Source of the DNA: Bacillota bacterium | GTDB lineage: Bacteria > Bacillota > Clostridia > Christensenellales > CAG-138 | DNA length: 9,742 bases | Assembly: GCA_023396535.1 (NCBI GenBank) | Contig: JAEWWD010000125.1 | Span: forward strand, 1 to 9,742 | Direction of reading: 5' to 3' | Shown here: in pieces, positions 6,793 through 9,742 of the stretch | How the letters are laid out: the number at the start of each line of letters is the position of its first letter | How positions within the stretch are numbered: position 1 is the first letter of the stretch | Position numbers and translations under genes: made by a program | The notes under the pieces: model-generated | The model's database searches: none | Seen by the model: the letters and a program-made list of their open reading frames with translations, nothing else | Told to the model about the DNA's origin: nothing

Positions 6793-6871
6793 CTTAAAAA
6801 ACATGGGTCGGCGGCGACAGATTGTGCGTTTTTTAACGTAAGCGCCCCGGTTTTATTCCGTCGCGGCAAAG

Positions 6872-6905
6872 AAAATGCAGCCTGATGTAAAATACATTGC
6901 ATTTT
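6872..6905 (+). other. Bulged inverted repeat followed by a T-run ahead of the orphan ABC gene
   Basis: AAAATGCA (6872-6879) and ATGTA (6885-6889) pair with TACAT (6893-6897) and TGCATTTT (6898-6905). The loop is AAA and there is a 5-base bulge on the left arm. On the plus strand the stem ends in TTTTT (6902-6906), so it resembles a weak terminator or attenuator lying between the dyad at 6772-6792 and the gene start at 7022. The remainder of 6564-7021 contains the liv promoter and leader, and no gene that I can support. Confidence 0.4.
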
Positions 6906-7021
6906 TGGGTATATCCGGCTTTGTCAAAAATATGGCGTGGCGCCGTCGCGGCTTCGCGCCGCTGATAGCAAGCGCTCCCAAAGCGCATACTAGGGATAAA
7001 CGCTGATAAGGGGGCGCAGCC

Positions 7022-8107
7022 ATGATACAATTGACGCATATACGCGTAACGCAGCCAAGCGGCGGTACGTTCAAAATGCTGCGGGGCGCGCTGCACAGGG
7101 AGCGCTACGCGCGGGACCGAATACCTGTGCTGCACGATTTTACTCTGTGGCTGGGGCGCGGCGAATCCTGGGCGCTGCTCGGCGACGACGGCGCGGGAAA
7201 AACGACGCTGCTGCGCGTGATCGCGGGGGAGGTTGAGCCGGATTCGGGCACGCGCGCCGTGCATGGCCGCGTAGCCGCCGCCATAGGCGAGGGCGCGCTG
7301 CTTTTGCAGGAGAGCGGGGCGCAGAATGTCCGCCTCGCCTGCCGTTTAAGGGGCATGGGCACGGAGGAAACGGGCGGCATGGTCGCCGCCGTGCATGCGT
7401 TCTCAGGCCTTGGCGAGCAGTATTTCGAGCCGGTGTCGGGTTATACCGCATTGCAGCGCGCGCGGCTGCTGCTTTCCATGGCGCTTTCAGATAAGCCCGC
7501 CGCGCTGGTCATAGCCAATACCCTGGACTGGTGCGACCCGCTGTTTCGCCGCAAATGCGAAGGGGAAATACGGCGCATGGTGAAGGGCGGCATGACGCTG
7601 CTTCTCGAAAGCCGGGACGCCGCGCTGCAGAGGCGGCTTTGCGAAAGCGCGATGTGGCTGAGCGCGGGCCGCCTGCACAGGCTGGGGCCCTTTGAGACGG
7701 TGTACGCCGCGTACGCGTTCCCCCGCGCAGAGAGTGCGTATACGGATGTGAAGGCCATGCTCTCGCGCGACAAAGCAGCGTTCTCCAAGGAACTCGCGCC
7801 GGATACCGGCCGGGCTTCCGTGCGGCCTGCCGACTGGCCGGAGGAAGCGCGACGCGCGCTGCGCGAGGCGCAAGCGCTCGCCGAGCGGCTCAATTCCCAG
7901 CTCACCGCCTACGCCGAAGCCAACCTCGCGTTTGAGCGGGAGAACGAGCGGCTGACCGCCGCGGCCGCCCTGCACGAGAACCGCGCCAAGGACAGCGAAC
8001 GCATGCTGGCGCGGCTGACAGCCGTATTTACGGATATGCTGCAGGTCATGCACGCGCAGTTTTTGCACCTTCGGCAGCTTGGCGCGGGGAAGGCGCGCAA
8101 GAAATAG
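7022..8107 (+). CDS. Orphan Wzt/TagH-like ABC protein with degenerate catalytic motifs and C-terminal coiled coil
   Basis: The 361-residue product has an ABC ATPase domain at about 1-235 and a charged, Ala/Glu/Arg-rich coiled coil at about 272-335. The order of elements follows polysaccharide-export ATPases (Wzt, TagH): Walker A GDDGAGKTT (54-62), SGTRAVHGRVAAAIGEGA (75-92), a degenerate signature near SGYTALQRARLL (139-150) and DPLFRRKC (172-179). Key residues are lost. The Walker B Asp-Glu pair aligns with A165-N166 (LVIANTLDWCD), and the switch His of FVSHD aligns with R198 (LLESRD). It may therefore bind ATP but hydrolyse it poorly, acting as a regulatory or scaffold partner. No permease or glycosyltransferase gene is nearby. 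ATG at 7022 has AAGGGGG about 8 nt upstream. The reading frame is intact, so it is not an obvious pseudogene. Function is unknown. Confidence 0.75.
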   Translation: MIQLTHIRVTQPSGGTFKMLRGALHRERYARDRIPVLHDFTLWLGRGESWALLGDDGAGKTTLLRVIAGEVEPDSGTRAVHGRVAAAIGEGALLLQESGAQNVRLACRLRGMGTEETGGMVAAVHAFSGLGEQYFEPVSGYTALQRARLLLSMALSDKPAALVIANTLDWCDPLFRRKCEGEIRRMVKGGMTLLLESRDAALQRRLCESAMWLSAGRLHRLGPFETVYAAYAFPRAESAYTDVKAMLSRDKAAFSKELAPDTGRASVRPADWPEEARRALREAQALAERLNSQLTAYAEANLAFERENERLTAAAALHENRAKDSERMLARLTAVFTDMLQVMHAQFLHLRQLGAGKARKK

Positions 8108-8194
8108 CGCGGCGTGGCGCTCAAAGCAGAATGAACAATGAACAATGTAAAATGAACAATGAAGGAAGAAATCCCCCCAGGGGGAATTTCTTTC
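8108..8194 (+). repeat. Modular heptad-plus-hairpin repeat, copy 2 (after the orphan ABC gene)
   Basis: The element begins at the TAG of the ABC gene. A GC-rich block with GCGC/GGCGC comes first. Five 7-bp units follow, with ATG at 8131, 8138, 8145, 8152 and 8159 (ATGAACA, ATGAACA, ATGTAAA, ATGAACA, ATGAAGG). It ends in a hairpin (8164-8194). This is the same order and the same number of ATG units before the hairpin as copy 1, in the opposite genomic orientation because the gene is on the plus strand. Confidence 0.85.
8164..8194 (+). terminator. Hairpin of repeat copy 2
   Basis: GGAAGAAATCCCC (8164-8176) pairs with GGGAATTTCTTTC (8182-8194), apart from one C-A mismatch and one G-T pair. The 3' arm is T-rich and is followed by ATAATGAAAG. 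It lies 57 bp after the ABC stop codon. The mismatch in an otherwise conserved GAAATTCC core suggests an older or drifting copy. It is a likely transcript end for the plus-strand gene. Confidence 0.5.
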
Positions 8195-8248
8195 ATAATG
8201 AAAGTGCCTGCATGATGTGAGAAATATTCCTGCATTAAAAATTGTTAT

Positions 8249-8268
8249 CAGGTTTGCAGGCAAGCCTG
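8249..8268. repeat. Imperfect 9-bp inverted repeat midway between the two facing elements
   Basis: CAGGTTTGC (8249-8257) and GCAAGCCTG (8260-8268) are inverted arms with one wobble position and a 2-base centre. It lies in the roughly 100-bp spacer (8195-8301) between repeat copies 2 and 3, which otherwise shows no gene or recognisable signal. The role is unknown. Confidence 0.35.
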
Positions 8269-8301
8269 TGTGTCATGGGAAAAACGAATGTGTACGTTAT
8301 A

Positions 8302-8336
8302 AATGAAAGAAATTCCCGCAAGGGAATTTCTTCATT
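8302..8336 (-). terminator. Hairpin of repeat copy 3, candidate terminator of tsaD
   Basis: AATG plus AAGAAATTCCC on the left arm (8302-8317) pairs with GGGAATTTCTTCATT (8322-8336), with one bulged A at 8306 and a 4-base loop, giving 15 pairs. On the tsaD strand the 3' arm reads GGGAATTTCTTTCATT and runs into TATAACG. It faces the copy 2 hairpin about 107 bp away, so converging transcripts would each meet such a stem. Confidence 0.55.
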
Positions 8337-8416
8337 CATTGTGCATTGTTCATTCTACATTGTTCATTGCGCCGGACCGGCGCCGTGCATTGTTCATTTT
8401 ACATTGTTCATTACGC
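8302..8416 (-). repeat. Modular heptad-plus-hairpin repeat, copy 3 (after tsaD), with a doubled heptad block
   Basis: Read on the tsaD strand, the element starts directly after the TAA. Four 7-bp units (CAT complements at 8409, 8402, 8395 and 8388) come first. A perfect GC palindrome, GCGCCGG-A-CCGGCGC (8369-8383), follows. Five more units (8365, 8358, 8351, 8344 and 8337) lead to the hairpin (8302-8336). The block of five next to the hairpin matches copies 1 and 2. The extra block of four is unique to this copy, and the two blocks are out of 7-bp register with each other (23 bp apart). Confidence 0.85.
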
Positions 8417-9496
8417 TTAACGCGTTTGCTCGTCGTGCTCCGCACGGCGGGCGAATGCGTTGAGTGCCAAGCCGTCCCGTTTGCCGTCCATCAGCGCATA
8501 ATATCCGGCGCAGCCTATCATGGCGGCGTTGTCGGTGCAGTACTCGGGTGCGGGGCAGCAGAAGCGCAGCCCGGCCGCTTCGGCGGCCTCCGTAAGCGCG
8601 CCGGTCAGCGCGCGGTTGGCGGATACGCCGCCCGCCAGCGCCAGCGTTTTATAGCCGCCCGTTACTGCGGCGCGTACGGCCTTATTGGTCAGCGTTTCCA
8701 CCATACTGCGCTGGAAGGACGCGGCCACGTCCGCGCGGCTGACGGTTTCGCCTCGCTGTTTTGCGGTGTGCAGGTAATTGACCACGGCCGTTTTGAGCCC
8801 GGAAAAGGAAAAATCCAGCGTCGGCCCCGCGTTAAACCCGGCCGGGAAGGAGATGGCGTTCGGGTCGCCCTCGCGCGCGAGCGCCTCCAGCGACGGCCCG
8901 CCGGGGTAGGGGAGATCTAAAGCGCGCGCCACTTTATCGAACGCTTCGCCCGCCGCGTCGTCACGCGTACGGCCAAGCAGCCGGAATTCGTTGTAATCTT
9001 CAATCGCAAACAGGTGGCTGTGCCCGCCCGACGCCACCAGACAGCAAAACGGCGGCGCAAGGTCGGGATAGCTGAGGTAATTCGCCGCCACATGCCCGGC
9101 GATATGGTCCACGCCGACAAGCGGCAGGCTGAGCGCGTATGCGAGCCCCTTTGCATAGCTGACCCCCGTCAAGAGCGCGCCAACAAGGCCGGGCCGGGAC
9201 GTGACGGCTATCGCGTCGATATCCGAAAACGTCAGCCCCGCGTCGATCAACGCCTGCTCCGCCGTGGGGGTCAGTTGCAGCGCGTGGTTGCGGGAGGCGA
9301 GCTCCGGCACCACGCCGCCGTATTTTTTATGGATGGGAATCTGCGAATACACGGTGTTGGAGAGCACCGTGCGGCCGTTTTTGATCACCGATGCCGCCGT
9401 TTCGTCGCAGGAGGTCTCGATTGCAAGAACAATCGCCTCACCGCATTCGCGTATACGCGCCGCGCGGGTTGCGGCGGTTTCGTCATACCGCGTCAC
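8417..9496 (-). CDS. tsaD: tRNA N6-adenosine threonylcarbamoyltransferase TsaD
   Basis: The 359-residue product transfers the threonylcarbamoyl group from TC-AMP to A37 of ANN-decoding tRNAs, working with TsaB and TsaE in the cytoplasm. Family motifs are complete: AIETSCDET (25-33), HKKYGGVVPELASRNH (56-71), metal-binding His131 and His135 in DHIAGH, ASGGHSHL (155-162), TRDDAAGEAFDKVAR (177-191), DFSFSGLKTAV (228-238), AGGVSANRAL (288-297) and CTDNAAMI (320-327) with metal ligand Asp322. The frame is open upstream, but GTG at 9494-9496 is chosen. It overlaps the TGA of the preceding membrane gene as GTGA and has AAGGAAGGCGG upstream. This gives an N-terminal extension of roughly 15-20 residues before the first conserved strand, longer than usual. 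tsaD is normally essential, and all key residues are present. Confidence 0.95.
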   Translation of the reverse strand: MTRYDETAATRAARIRECGEAIVLAIETSCDETAASVIKNGRTVLSNTVYSQIPIHKKYGGVVPELASRNHALQLTPTAEQALIDAGLTFSDIDAIAVTSRPGLVGALLTGVSYAKGLAYALSLPLVGVDHIAGHVAANYLSYPDLAPPFCCLVASGGHSHLFAIEDYNEFRLLGRTRDDAAGEAFDKVARALDLPYPGGPSLEALAREGDPNAISFPAGFNAGPTLDFSFSGLKTAVVNYLHTAKQRGETVSRADVAASFQRSMVETLTNKAVRAAVTGGYKTLALAGGVSANRALTGALTEAAEAAGLRFCCPAPEYCTDNAAMIGCAGYYALMDGKRDGLALNAFARRAEHDEQTR

Positions 9497-9742
9497 AGGC
9501 CCGCCTTCCTTTCCCTGCGCCGTACTTCCGCCGCCACGGCGGTAAAGGCCGCCCACGCGGCGACGAACACCCCGCCCGCGCGCAGCACGATATCGTAAAA
9601 GAGCTGCCATGGCATCATGTTGATCATGCGGGACGTGGCCGGGTCGAGTATCCACAGGTCGTTGGTGAAGAACAGCAGGTGGAAGCTGATCCAGAAGGAA
9701 TTGAAGTCTATGAGCATCCACGCGCCCACGGCGATCATGATC
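9493..9742 (-). CDS. TIGR01906/DUF1461 family integral membrane protein (5' end cut by window edge)
   Basis: The visible C-terminal 82 residues contain the family's characteristic segment: FNSFWISFHLLFFTNDLW, then LDPATSRMINMMP and FYDIVLR, followed by a last transmembrane helix (about 20 residues rich in Ala/Val/Phe) and a basic tail, RRRERKAGL. This resembles the conserved FH..fF.ND.W.LdP....I...P..fF.d pattern of DUF1461/TIGR01906 proteins, small membrane proteins of Gram-positive bacteria whose function is unknown. The TGA overlaps the tsaD GTG by 4 bp, indicating co-translation. The start and the first transmembrane helices lie beyond the right edge. Confidence 0.82.
   Translation of the reverse strand, partial: IMIAVGAWMLIDFNSFWISFHLLFFTNDLWILDPATSRMINMMPWQLFYDIVLRAGGVFVAAWAAFTAVAAEVRRRERKAGL

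Noticed and set aside
6564..6902. Upstream in-frame extension of livJ
   Set aside because: It would place more than 110 residues before a clear lipoprotein signal peptide and would start upstream of the near-consensus promoter. The start at 6563 has AGGAGGG and the expected MKK signal sequence.
8337..8413. CRISPR-like array
   Set aside because: The repeated unit is 7 bp and directly tandem, with no 20-40-bp repeats separated by unique spacers and no cas genes.
1644..8416. Insertion sequence or composite transposon bounded by the repeats
   Set aside because: No transposase or integrase gene is present, and the DNA between copies 1 and 3 is an ordinary liv operon plus one gene. A short non-autonomous element remains possible, but target-site duplications could not be shown.
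8303..8920. Plus-strand frames with repeated FIVHCS-like peptides over the heptad arrays
   Set aside because: These peptides are simply translations of the TTCATTG heptads. No ribosome site or domain supports a protein, and the frame continues antisense into tsaD.

Overview
The window looks like a chromosomal stretch of a GC-rich member of the Bacillota, probably class Clostridia. The grounds are strong GGAGG ribosome-binding sites, a lipoprotein solute-binding protein with an Ala/Pro/Thr/Glu-rich tether, a VanZ-type membrane protein, a Cytidylate_kin2-type kinase, and a TIGR01906/DUF1461 membrane gene joined to tsaD. There is no rRNA, tRNA, CRISPR array or transposase gene, and the genus cannot be read from the sequence.

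Layout. (1) 1-585, minus strand: a VanZ-family membrane protein whose C-terminus lies off the left edge. It has a good sigma-A-type promoter at 663-692 and a leader hairpin that starts at about +1. (2) 914-1534, minus: a Cytidylate_kin2-type nucleotide kinase, followed by two inverted repeats in the gap before VanZ. (3) 1739-6563, minus: a complete branched-chain amino-acid (LIV-I/HAAT) ABC transporter in the order livJ-livH-livM-livG-livF. A near-consensus promoter lies at 6705-6733, a 15-bp perfect GC hairpin sits between livJ and livH, and livM/livG and livG/livF overlap by 4 and 7 bp. The lipoprotein captures the amino acid, LivH and LivM form the pore, and LivG and LivF hydrolyse ATP. (4) 6564-7021: the control region between livJ and the divergent gene, with an AT-rich dyad at 6772-6792 and a bulged hairpin at 6872-6905. 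(5) 7022-8107, plus: an orphan Wzt/TagH-like ABC protein with an intact Walker A, a degenerate Walker B and H-loop, and a C-terminal coiled coil. (6) 8417-9496, minus: tsaD (t6A tRNA modification), overlapped by 4 bp by the end of a DUF1461/TIGR01906 membrane gene that runs off the right edge.

The most unusual content is a three-copy modular repeat at 1644-1738, 8108-8194 and 8302-8416. Each copy starts within a few bases of a stop codon: livF, the orphan ABC gene and tsaD. Each has the same orientation relative to its gene: GC-rich block, five 7-bp units of the ATGAACA/ATGTAAA type, then a hairpin around GAAATTCC/GGAATTTC. Because 7 is not a multiple of 3, the TGA inside successive ATGAACA units falls in rotating frames. 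The element could therefore act as a combined translation stop and transcript end. It may be a non-autonomous, gene-end-targeted repeat family.
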